From: Candidatus Nomurabacteria bacterium
GTDB lineage: Bacteria; Patescibacteriota; Minisyncoccia; Phycocordibacterales; UBA10002
Direction of reading: 5' to 3'
Assembly (NCBI GenBank): GCA_943354745.1
Contig: CALRDB010000005.1
Span: 1 to 39,637 of the forward strand
DNA: 39,637 nucleotides
The position numbers and the translations under genes were made by a program. Shown piece after piece: positions 8,226 to 16,788 of the stretch (position 1 is its first letter; each line of letters starts with the position of its first letter). The notes under the pieces were generated by a model. It made no database searches. It saw only the letters and a program-made list of their open reading frames with translations, and was not told the DNA's origin.

Positions 8226-9497
8226 TCAAGACACAGGCTTAATCGTTTCTTTCCCCATATACTTCCGAAGGACTTCGGGAATAACAATGGAACCATCTGC
8301 TTGCTGATTATGTTCAAGTAGCGGAACAAGAATGCGAGGAGTGGCGAGCGCTGTGTTGTTGAGCGAATGCGCGAAACGCATCTTACCCTCGGCGTCTTTA
8401 TATCGAATATTGAGTCGTCTTGTCTGAAAGTCATGAAAATAGGAAGATGAATGCGTCTCTCGGTAAGCTCTCTCCGTAGGAACCCAGGTTTCAATATCAT
8501 ATTTTTTGACCTGTCCGAGTCCTAAGTCAGCTCCGCAATTAATCACCACATGGTAGGGTAGGTTAAGCGCCTGCAAAAGATCCTCAGCGTTACGAGTAAG
8601 CTCTTCATGGAAACCAACAGAGACTTCATGACTTGCTTCGCACAAAACCACTTGTTCAAGTTTAAAAAACTCGTGCACACGAATCAGTCCTTTGGTATCT
8701 TTCCCATGACTGCCTGCCTCGCGACGAAAGCACGGGGAAAAAGCAAGAATCTTTTTCGGTAACTCTTCCTTTTTCATAATGGTCTCCGCGAAATACGACA
8801 TCGTAGCAACCTCTGCCGTTCCCGCAAGATAGTCGCCATCCTGCGTCTTGTAGAGATCATCCTCCCCTTGTGGGAGGTAGCCGGTACCAAGTAACGTCTG
8901 CCGGCGGACGAGAGAAGGAACCATCATGAGAGTAAAGCCCTTCTTGATAAAGTGTTCGATAGTACATTGATACAAGGCGAAGGCGAGAAGTGCGCCCTCA
9001 TTCTTTAAAAAATATCCGCGAAACCCTGCGACATCTCCACCTCGTACAAAGTCTGCAAGATCGCAACTTTCCGAGAGCTCCATATGAGTCTTAGGGACAA
9101 AAGAAAAGTCAGGGCGTGTCCCCCATTCCCGCACTTCTACGTTATCTTTATCACTCTCGCCATGCGGAACGGACATGTCAGGAATATTAGGGACCTGCAA
9201 CATAAATCCATGCCACTTTTGCATGATTTCTTTAAGCTTTCCTTCTTGCTCTTCAAGACCGGCTTTTTGGGTCCGGAGCTCCTCTACAAGAAGCTGGCGT
9301 CTTTCGGGAATGACCGTATGCGCAACCTGCGCGCTCTTCAGATTATGTTCTGAACGTTTCTGCTCTACGATAAGCAGAAGGGCACGTCGTTCGTCGTCGA
9401 GTTTCAACAGTTCATCAACGTTAAAATTGACTCGCTTTTTCTCAGCCGCAAGCGCGATGAGCTCTTTATTCTCTCTAATGAATTTGATGTCTAGCAT
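8226..9497 (-). CDS. serS: Seryl-tRNA synthetase
   Basis: MLDIKFIRENKELI, LAGTAEVATMSYFAE, SPCFRREAGSHGKDTKGLIRVHEFFKLEQV. Confidence 0.96.
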   Translation of the reverse strand: MLDIKFIRENKELIALAAEKKRVNFNVDELLKLDDERRALLLIVEQKRSEHNLKSAQVAHTVIPERRQLLVEELRTQKAGLEEQEGKLKEIMQKWHGFMLQVPNIPDMSVPHGESDKDNVEVREWGTRPDFSFVPKTHMELSESCDLADFVRGGDVAGFRGYFLKNEGALLAFALYQCTIEHFIKKGFTLMMVPSLVRRQTLLGTGYLPQGEDDLYKTQDGDYLAGTAEVATMSYFAETIMKKEELPKKILAFSPCFRREAGSHGKDTKGLIRVHEFFKLEQVVLCEASHEVSVGFHEELTRNAEDLLQALNLPYHVVINCGADLGLGQVKKYDIETWVPTERAYRETHSSSYFHDFQTRRLNIRYKDAEGKMRFAHSLNNTALATPRILVPLLEHNQQADGSIVIPEVLRKYMGKETIKPVS

Positions 9498-9569
9498 ACG
9501 AAAATGCGAATTAGGCGAATATACGAATGGTTACGAATCAGAAACTTCCCTTCAATCATTCCACAACTG

Positions 9570-9598
9570 AGCAGTAGCGGAGTAGTCGTAGACTGAGG
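9570..9598. repeat. Dispersed 29-bp repeat copy 1 (AGCAGTAGCGGAGTAGTCGTAGACTGAGG)
   Basis: 25/29 identical to 15027-15055. Confidence 0.85.
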
Positions 9599-9653
9599 GG
9601 GAATCCAGCTCATTGTCCCAGTAGTATAGCAAGGGTGGTACAATAATTATACT

Positions 9654-10526
9654 ATGACTGTTGATATAAAAGAACTTCAACCGAAGTACTTCCCGAAACG
9701 TGTGAAGGAAATCACTGACCCGCCGAAGAAGCTGTACGTGCAGGGAACATTACCTTCCGAAGACCACAAATGGCTTGCAGTGGTTGGTTCGCGTAAATAT
9801 ACGAATTATGGGAAGGAAGTCTGTGAGAAACTGATTGAAGGTCTCGCCGGATATCCGATTGTGATTGTCTCAGGCCTTGCCCTCGGCATTGACGCGATAG
9901 CACACCGCGCGGGGTTGGAAGCAAAGCTCCCCTGCGTCGCGGTACCCGGCTCCGGTCTCGACCCGAAGGTGCTTTACCCTTCTACTAATAGACGACTTGC
10001 TGACGAGATACTTAAGGCCGGAGGAGCACTGTTATCGGAATTCGAGCCGGATTTCCGCGCCACCGCGTGGGGCTTCCTTCAGCGAAACCGTATCATGGCC
10101 GGCCTTTCCGATGCTGTCTTAGTGATAGAGGCGGAACAACGCTCCGGCTCACTCGTGACGTCAAAATTCGCTACGGAATACAATCGTGACGTACTTACGG
10201 TTCCCGGCTCGATTTTCTCTTCTTCCTCTACCGGACCGCACATGCTTATCAAGCTTGGCGCGACACCAATCACCTCCGCCGCCGACCTTCTCGAAGCACT
10301 CGGATTTTCCGCCGAAGGCGGATCCGCCTTCGGCGGAAAACAACGCGACTACTCCGACTGCACGTCTGAAGAGAAAAAAGTTATCGAACTCCTCCAAAGT
10401 CCCCTTTCGCGAGATGACCTTATAGATGCCCTCGATATTCCCATAAACCAAGCCAACGCGCTTCTTTCGTTTATGGAACTCAAAAGCCTTATCAAGGAAT
10501 CTGCAGGAGAAATCCATCTAAGTTGA
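9654..10526 (+). CDS. dprA: DNA processing protein DprA/Smf
   Basis: LAVVGSRKYTNYGKEV, VSGLALGIDAIAHRAGLEA, VLVIEAEQRSGSLVTSKFA. Confidence 0.93.
   Translation: MTVDIKELQPKYFPKRVKEITDPPKKLYVQGTLPSEDHKWLAVVGSRKYTNYGKEVCEKLIEGLAGYPIVIVSGLALGIDAIAHRAGLEAKLPCVAVPGSGLDPKVLYPSTNRRLADEILKAGGALLSEFEPDFRATAWGFLQRNRIMAGLSDAVLVIEAEQRSGSLVTSKFATEYNRDVLTVPGSIFSSSSTGPHMLIKLGATPITSAADLLEALGFSAEGGSAFGGKQRDYSDCTSEEKKVIELLQSPLSRDDLIDALDIPINQANALLSFMELKSLIKESAGEIHLS
10305..10340. repeat. 36-bp perfect loopless palindrome inside dprA
   Basis: TTTTCCGCCGAAGGCGGATCCGCCTTCGGCGGAAAA, translated in frame as FSAEGGSAFGGK. Confidence 0.97.
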
Positions 10527-10606
10527 AGGATGCGCATACATTCTCCGACTTTGCTTCCAAATTGTTGTTATTTTTCCCATATGGGTAAAATAACAGTAAA
10601 GTAAAT

Positions 10607-11242
10607 CTACTTAGATAGTCTGAAAAATTTGAGCAGCATATCTTCATCAAACAAGGATTCGGCCACGGCAAAATTGACGAATTTTGCCACGCCAAAAAAA
10701 TCTGCAACAAAGAGAATCTCGGCTTCACATCGGTACGGATACACCCAAAGACTCTTCTGAAGCGGATACATGCCTAGTTCGTCCGCCGTATTTCGAAATG
10801 CCATACGCGCCGCGTTGAACTTTACCGGCATATCGTAAAAGAGGAGGCGCCATTTCTTATCCCATACGGGCATTAGAGGGAGTTTGATGGTTTCCAGAGA
10901 GAGTCTGCGGGCATGTTTCATTCCCTTCTTAGTTATGCATACTTCTGCGGTTGCGTTTGGATAACGCTTGATTGAGAGGTATTTACTTCTGTCTAAAAGA
11001 GTAAGCGCATAACTCACGTCCCTTCCGGAAAGGGAGCGTTTTGTATACGGCTTCAGTAGTTGAACAATATTGGGTGCCATTGCGCCGATACACACAATCG
11101 GCGCCAGTGCGGCGAGCGCCAAGATAATCTGGGTCGCAGTTGCAGCAGGAGTATCAGATTCTAAAAATTTCTTCGCTGACGAGTACGCGTGCTTTGCCAA
11201 TTCCACGGCGGTCATCCCAGTTATTACTGCTTTTTTACTCAT
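10607..11242 (-). CDS. PaaX-like/Cas2-fold-domain regulator with N-terminal TM segment
   Basis: Winged-helix-like middle then WDKKWRLLFYDMPVKFNAARMAFRNTADELGMYPLQKSLWVYPY (Cas2-like ferredoxin fold signature). Confidence 0.65.
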   Translation of the reverse strand: MSKKAVITGMTAVELAKHAYSSAKKFLESDTPAATATQIILALAALAPIVCIGAMAPNIVQLLKPYTKRSLSGRDVSYALTLLDRSKYLSIKRYPNATAEVCITKKGMKHARRLSLETIKLPLMPVWDKKWRLLFYDMPVKFNAARMAFRNTADELGMYPLQKSLWVYPYRCEAEILFVADFFGVAKFVNFAVAESLFDEDMLLKFFRLSK

Positions 11243-11325
11243 ATGAAGGAAATAACATTACAGTGGTGGAATGATTGTAACATAGGTACGCAGCGTGTGT
11301 GTGAAGTGCAAAAGAGGACGGCAAT

Positions 11326-11354
11326 TTGCACATATTTTTTCTTTCATGTAATAC
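11326..11354 (+). promoter_or_regulatory. Sigma70-type promoter for topA
   Basis: TTGCAC-17-TAATAC, 8 nt before the ATG. Confidence 0.5.
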
Positions 11355-11362
11355 TTAACCCG

Positions 11363-13600
11363 ATGTCATACAAACTACTCATCGTTGAGTCTCCGTCCAA
11401 AGCGAAGACAATTGGAAAATATTTAGGTAGCGAGTACGCGGTGAAAGCGTCCGTCGGACACGTCCGAGACCTTCCGAAAAACCAAAAAGCTGCTCTCGAT
11501 ATTGAGGGCGGATTTATTCCGCATTACGAAATCGTAAAGAAAAAAGAAGAAGTGGTGGAGGAGATTTCCGCGGCCGCCAGAAAAGCTTCCGAGATTATCC
11601 TTGCAACCGACCCCGACCGTGAAGGAGAGGCTATCGCATGGCACTTGGCCGAGATATTGAAGGATAAACTGGGAAAATCCCTTCCACCGATAAAGAGAGC
11701 GGTCTATCACGAAATTACCAAGGAGGCTGTGGAGGAGGCACTTACGCATCCGCGAGATATAGACCAGAATCTCCGCCGTGCGCAGGAGGCGCGGCGCGTA
11801 CTTGACCGCCTTGTGGGCTACGACCTTTCCGGCATTATTTGGAAGAAAGTGCGCTACGGGCTTTCCGCCGGACGAGTTCAATCCCCCGCTCTTCGTATTA
11901 TCGCCGAACGCGAGCGAGAAATTCTGGCATTCAAACCTGAAACCTTTTGGGTGATAACTGCTGACACAGAAACTGCAAAAAAGGCAAAACTGCTTTTGAG
12001 TTGCAGTGAAGAGCCACGTGAGAAAAAAGTGGTCGACTATATCCTGGATGCGGGAAACAAAGGTGACTGGAGCGTCACGGACGTGACGGAGACAAGTGTG
12101 AAGCGCTCGCCCAAAGCCCCGTTTATTACCTCGACATTACAGCAGACCGCCTCAACACGGCTCGGGTTTTCTCCCGGGAGGACTATGGGAGTAGCGCAGA
12201 AGCTTTACGAGGCGGGTCTTATCACCTATCACCGTACCGACTCGACCAACCTTGCGGAATCAGCAAAGAAGCAAATCGCGGAAACCATTGAAAGGAAATT
12301 CGGGAAACAGTTTGTGTCTTTGCGGGTCTATGGGGGTAAGGTAAAGAACGCACAGGAGGCGCATGAGGCGATTCGCCCAACGCATTTTGAAAAGGAAAAC
12401 GGCGGAAGTAATCCCGACCAAAAACGGCTCTATGACCTGATTTGGAAGCGAACGATATCTTCCCAAATGCCCGACGCCGAAATGCTTCGCACTAAAATTA
12501 GTGCGAATATTTCGAAGGGACCTATTCCGGATTTTTCCGCGAACGGTGTTCGTCTTACTTACGACGGCTGGCTTAAGGCCGACCCCGAGGCTCGCGGAGA
12601 AGATGTGGAACTTCCCAAAGTTGCAACGGGCGATTCGCTCAAACTGATTGAACTTAAAACCGAGGAAAAGCAAACTCAGCCACTCCCGCGCTATAGCGAA
12701 GCAGGCCTGATCAAGGAACTTGAAAAACGTGGCATCGGACGCCCGTCAACCTATGCGTCCATCATGGAGACCCTCGTGGACCGCGAGTACGTCACACGCG
12801 AAAATCGTTCACTAAAGCCGACCGATACCGGAATGGTGGTGAGTGGTTTTCTCGAGGAACACCTTCCTTCGTATATTAGCGATACATTTACTGCTGAAAT
12901 GGAAGACAAGCTCGACGAAATTGCCATTGGAACTCGAGAGTACGAGAAGACTCTTAAAGATTTCTATACCCCGTTCCACAAGGACGTAAAGTCTAAGGAG
13001 AAGTTAGATAAGGCAACGACTCTTGGCGAGGCTCCAAAGGAATTCAAGTGTCCTGTGTGCAAAGGCGATATGGTCTGGAAGCTTGGTCGCGGTGGCAAAT
13101 TCCTCTCGTGCGCTAAGTTCCCCGACTGTATTGGGGCGCTTACCGCCGACGGCACGGAAATCAAACCCGATGAGCCGATTGGCGTGTATCCGCCAACCGG
13201 AGAGAACATCTATCTCCTTAACGGACGATTCGGCTTTTACGTACAGGTGGGTCAAACTGAAAAAGGGGGAAAGGGTAAGAAAAGGGGTAAAGGGGAAAAG
13301 AAAAAAGATGTTCCCAAACTTCATCGCGCCAGTGTGCCCCGAACATTCGATGTTTCAAAATTGACGATTGCTGACGCACTGAAGTTTCTCTCTCTTCCTC
13401 GCATCCTCGGAACTCACCCAACCAGCGGAAAGGAAATTAAGGCGAGCATGGGGCGATTTGGTCCTTACGTCGTACACGATGGAAACTTTCGATCGGTAAA
13501 AGTGCCTGATGATGTCTACACCATCGAGCTTCCCCGCGCGCTTGAACTCTTAGCTCAAGAGAAGAAACCGCGCGGATTTCGAAAGAAAAAGGCGGACTAA
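11363..13600 (+). CDS. topA: DNA topoisomerase I
   Basis: MSYKLLIVESPSKAKTIGKYLG, ATDPDREGEAIAWHLAE, SAGRVQSPALRIIAERE, YHRTDSTNL; start set at 11363 rather than the longer ORF. Confidence 0.96.
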   Translation: MSYKLLIVESPSKAKTIGKYLGSEYAVKASVGHVRDLPKNQKAALDIEGGFIPHYEIVKKKEEVVEEISAAARKASEIILATDPDREGEAIAWHLAEILKDKLGKSLPPIKRAVYHEITKEAVEEALTHPRDIDQNLRRAQEARRVLDRLVGYDLSGIIWKKVRYGLSAGRVQSPALRIIAEREREILAFKPETFWVITADTETAKKAKLLLSCSEEPREKKVVDYILDAGNKGDWSVTDVTETSVKRSPKAPFITSTLQQTASTRLGFSPGRTMGVAQKLYEAGLITYHRTDSTNLAESAKKQIAETIERKFGKQFVSLRVYGGKVKNAQEAHEAIRPTHFEKENGGSNPDQKRLYDLIWKRTISSQMPDAEMLRTKISANISKGPIPDFSANGVRLTYDGWLKADPEARGEDVELPKVATGDSLKLIELKTEEKQTQPLPRYSEAGLIKELEKRGIGRPSTYASIMETLVDREYVTRENRSLKPTDTGMVVSGFLEEHLPSYISDTFTAEMEDKLDEIAIGTREYEKTLKDFYTPFHKDVKSKEKLDKATTLGEAPKEFKCPVCKGDMVWKLGRGGKFLSCAKFPDCIGALTADGTEIKPDEPIGVYPPTGENIYLLNGRFGFYVQVGQTEKGGKGKKRGKGEKKKDVPKLHRASVPRTFDVSKLTIADALKFLSLPRILGTHPTSGKEIKASMGRFGPYVVHDGNFRSVKVPDDVYTIELPRALELLAQEKKPRGFRKKKAD

Positions 13601-13739
13601 TCGCCCTAGAAGCAAGCATAAAAAGAGGAAAGTAGCATCACAACAATTCATGCTATATAGTTGAAGGTGGAACAAAAATGTAGGCGTTGTGCTTATCTTT
13701 TGATTGTTCCTTCACAACAACATTAATACCGGAGGTGCT

Positions 13740-14900
13740 ATGAAGGGGAAAAAGAAGCCGGAGCACCTGAAAAGGGTGCTCATAGGTCGATTTGTAAAGC
13801 AGATCGGAATGGGTCGGCGACGGACAGATATTAAAATTAAGTGGGTTTCAAGTCTTGGTGAAATTGCCGGGAAAGAGGCCACCTCAAGTAAAAGCAGTCA
13901 AGTAGTTGGCCTACACGCAACATTTAATGACGGCCACGTTGACGATCGAACAATCTGTCTTCGTTATGGATCTGACAAACCTTTGTTGCGACTTCGTCCT
14001 GAGCTGACTCTCGCTGATGCAATGGGGGTTACGCGCATTATGGGCGCTCTTCGCGAACGATTGAAGGCAAGATATGGAAGCGACGCTTTACGGGTTCCTT
14101 CTCCATCGCACCACTGGATTGTCTTAAAGAGTGGGAAGCTGCATAAACTTCCACAACCGGAGGAATGGGACTGTACAGCATCTATACGACCATTTGTCTT
14201 AGATCTAAACAGCTATCTCTCTTGTCTAAAGAAGCGGCAAAGTAATACAGAGCCGGAAGCGACTGATGCTACAACAATGCAAGCCCTTGCGGAGCTTCTC
14301 TCCATTATCCACGTAAAACCTAACGTGGAAGACGTTGAGCGAAAACCGCCGTACAGGGAGTGTGTAAGCTACATACTCTCACGAATTGGTGGATGGCATA
14401 ACCTTTCACTTGGGGCGCATAGCATACTTGCCCCAGCTGAAGCCCGAGGATTACACAGCCTCATCTGTGATACCCTCCATGAAAATACTGGCACCTCAGA
14501 CCGATTGCGAGAGGTGTGGGGTGATATGCATTTCGGAAATCTACTCTGTGATAATAACAGGCGATTTATACCTATCGACCCCCGCGTCCGGGGAGGCTTT
14601 CCTCAAGTAGGAGACGCGGGGCTAGATGTAGGCTTTCTCCTCACTGACCTCTGGTGGTTCTATCGTGTCTTCGATAACTCGGTCTTTCGATACCTCGCAC
14701 ATCTGCTCCTTGAGGCATACGAAAAGGCAACGGGAGATACCAAGATTCGTTTTATGGCGGCACAATGGGGTGTTCCCTATCGTACCGCAATGAGACTCAA
14801 GTCGGAGTATGTGAAAGAAGGCGAATTGGCGAAAGCACGCCCCTTCATCCAAGACATGCAGACTTGGATGTCAAACCGATGTGTTGATGTTACCTTGTGA
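13740..14900 (+). CDS. Aminoglycoside-phosphotransferase/kinase-fold protein of unknown substrate
   Basis: VWGDMHFGNLLCDNNRRFIPIDPR...GDAGLDVGFLLTDLWW resembles APH catalytic (D-x-H-x-x-N) and metal-binding motifs; GGAGG ribosome-binding site before 13740. Confidence 0.6.
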   Translation: MKGKKKPEHLKRVLIGRFVKQIGMGRRRTDIKIKWVSSLGEIAGKEATSSKSSQVVGLHATFNDGHVDDRTICLRYGSDKPLLRLRPELTLADAMGVTRIMGALRERLKARYGSDALRVPSPSHHWIVLKSGKLHKLPQPEEWDCTASIRPFVLDLNSYLSCLKKRQSNTEPEATDATTMQALAELLSIIHVKPNVEDVERKPPYRECVSYILSRIGGWHNLSLGAHSILAPAEARGLHSLICDTLHENTGTSDRLREVWGDMHFGNLLCDNNRRFIPIDPRVRGGFPQVGDAGLDVGFLLTDLWWFYRVFDNSVFRYLAHLLLEAYEKATGDTKIRFMAAQWGVPYRTAMRLKSEYVKEGELAKARPFIQDMQTWMSNRCVDVTL

Positions 14901-14913
14901 TGTAGTTGCCGTT

Positions 14914-14943
14914 GCCGCCACCTTTCGAGGAGGCGGCTTTTTT
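14914..14943 (+). terminator. Rho-independent terminator
   Basis: GCCGCCACCT ttcg AGGAGGCGGC + TTTTTT. Confidence 0.85.
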
Positions 14944-15026
14944 CACTGACAAGGATCATCGGAAGGACTTCTGAGTTTTTACGGGAGACCTATGAATGTT
15001 GTTTTTTTCTGTTATCCTCGCGACGC

Positions 15027-15055
15027 AGCAATAGTGAAGTAGTCGTAGACTAAGG
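15027..15055. repeat. Dispersed 29-bp repeat copy 2 (AGCAATAGTGAAGTAGTCGTAGACTAAGG)
   Basis: 25/29 identical to 9570-9598. Confidence 0.85.
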
Positions 15056-15089
15056 CACGGATCTAGAATATCGCTCATTTTCACGGCAT

Positions 15090-15114
15090 GGATTCCCGCA
15101 TTCGCTGGAATGAC
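15090..15114. repeat. GGATTCCCGC...GGAATGAC palindromic intergenic repeat
   Basis: GGATTCCCGCATTCGCTGGAATGAC; related copies at 19423 and 33807. Confidence 0.75.
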
Positions 15115-15221
15115 AACCGAGAATGAGTCTTTGTGTAAGTCCTATTATGACTTCCTACTTACCCGCCATAGCTTTGGCAAGCAAGGCTGAGACAAAATAT
15201 AAAGGTTTAATAACTCTTTTA

Positions 15222-15249
15222 TTGACAATGTCACACTCTTCTCTACACT
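15222..15249 (+). promoter_or_regulatory. Sigma70-type promoter for the first RelA/SpoT homologue
   Basis: TTGACA-16-TACACT; predicted start site at the ATG. Confidence 0.65.
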
Positions 15250-15255
15250 GAACTC

Positions 15256-16788
15256 ATGCGAAGTCTACAGGAGATATTGACAGTAACACGTTTTCTAACT
15301 GAAGAGAAAAAGTCCTTAATCGAAAAGGCTTACATTTTTGTAGTGGAACTACATAAGGAACAGTTACGGCACTATTCCACCGAATCTATTACGAAACATG
15401 CGACCAGAGTAGCGTTTATTCTTGCCGAGCTTGGAATGCCCACCGAAATGATCATTGCGGGACTACTGCATCATGCAATTCGCGAAGGGTTAGTCTCCAC
15501 ACAGACAATTTCAAAGCAATTTGGAACAACCGTCAGTCTTTTGCTCGAAGGAACGATGAGACTTCGAGATATTCGATACCAAGGTGAAATAAGCCACCTT
15601 GAAAGCCTGCGTAAACTATTTGTCGCATCTGCTAAGGATATGCGCATCCTCGTATTGAAGCTCGCGGATCGCCTTGATACGATGAGATCATTACAGTTCG
15701 CCAAGGAGCACCAGCTTCGAATCGCCCAAGAAACGATGGAAATATACGCGCCACTTGCACGCCGTCTGGGATTACTTCGAATGAGCCGCGAAATGGAAGA
15801 TCTTGCGTTTAAATATATAAGTCCACAGGACTATCAAAGCATCAGTGTGTGGGTAGAGAAGAAACAAAAGGAAGATACGCATCCGTTTGATCAATTCCAC
15901 AAATCACTTCTAAAGCGCTTGGCGAAAGCCGGTGTGCACCAAATTGAAACCGATACACGCTTGAAAGGCATCTACAGCATCTACCAAAAGATAAACCGGA
16001 AGAAGAAGGAACCGGAGCTCATCTATGACCTTCTGGCAATTCGTATGCGAGTAGACACTGTTGAAGACTGCTATCGAAGCCTCGGTGTGATACATACCTC
16101 TTGGCGACCACTTCCGGGGAGGATTAAAGATTATATTGCCTTCCCTAAACCGAATGGGTACCAAAGTCTACACACCACGGTTTTTACAGGACATGGTGGC
16201 ATCATTGAAATCCAAATTCGGACAAAGTCGATGCACGAGGAAGCTGAGTACGGACTAGCATCACATCTTTCCTACAAGGAGCCTGCGAGAAAAAATAATG
16301 TTCCGTATGATTCTTGGCTATACCAATTCTTACCACCTCACAAAATAAACTCAGAAAAAAAATACTCTTTCTCTGCGTTCGAATGGCTACAAAAGATGGT
16401 TCAAGACGAGCATGGCGATGCGAAGGACGCGGACAACTTCACCAGCCTTCGATCGGACTTCTTTCAATATCGGATGTTTATTTTCGATACTCATGGCGAG
16501 GTAGTGGATCTCCCCATACATTCGACTCCTATTGATTTTGCCTACGAAATTGGAGTTACTTCCGGAAATCACCTGTATGGAGCAAAAGTGAACGGAAAAC
16601 TTGTCCACATCGACGCAGAGCTCAAAAACGGTGATATTGTAGAGATAGTTACCAAGCAATCCTCCCACCCAACAGTAAAATGGCTTTTATATGCAAAAAC
16701 AATACTAGCTAAAAAACTCATACAGGAGTACCTCGCATCCAAGACCACGCTTTCGCAAAAAAAGAAAACTAGCCGTTCCGAATCATGA
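15256..16788 (+). CDS. RelA/SpoT homologue 1, HD hydrolase motif degenerate (HH), synthetase and TGS regions present
   Basis: GRIKDYIAFPKPNGYQSLHTTVFTG, EIQIRTKSMHEEAEYGLASH; LLHHAIREG instead of LLHD..ED. Confidence 0.92.
   Translation: MRSLQEILTVTRFLTEEKKSLIEKAYIFVVELHKEQLRHYSTESITKHATRVAFILAELGMPTEMIIAGLLHHAIREGLVSTQTISKQFGTTVSLLLEGTMRLRDIRYQGEISHLESLRKLFVASAKDMRILVLKLADRLDTMRSLQFAKEHQLRIAQETMEIYAPLARRLGLLRMSREMEDLAFKYISPQDYQSISVWVEKKQKEDTHPFDQFHKSLLKRLAKAGVHQIETDTRLKGIYSIYQKINRKKKEPELIYDLLAIRMRVDTVEDCYRSLGVIHTSWRPLPGRIKDYIAFPKPNGYQSLHTTVFTGHGGIIEIQIRTKSMHEEAEYGLASHLSYKEPARKNNVPYDSWLYQFLPPHKINSEKKYSFSAFEWLQKMVQDEHGDAKDADNFTSLRSDFFQYRMFIFDTHGEVVDLPIHSTPIDFAYEIGVTSGNHLYGAKVNGKLVHIDAELKNGDIVEIVTKQSSHPTVKWLLYAKTILAKKLIQEYLASKTTLSQKKKTSRSES

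Noticed and set aside
10607-11242. CRISPR adaptation gene cas2
   Set aside because: Has a PaaX-like middle region and TM helix; no repeat array, cas1 or effector in the window.
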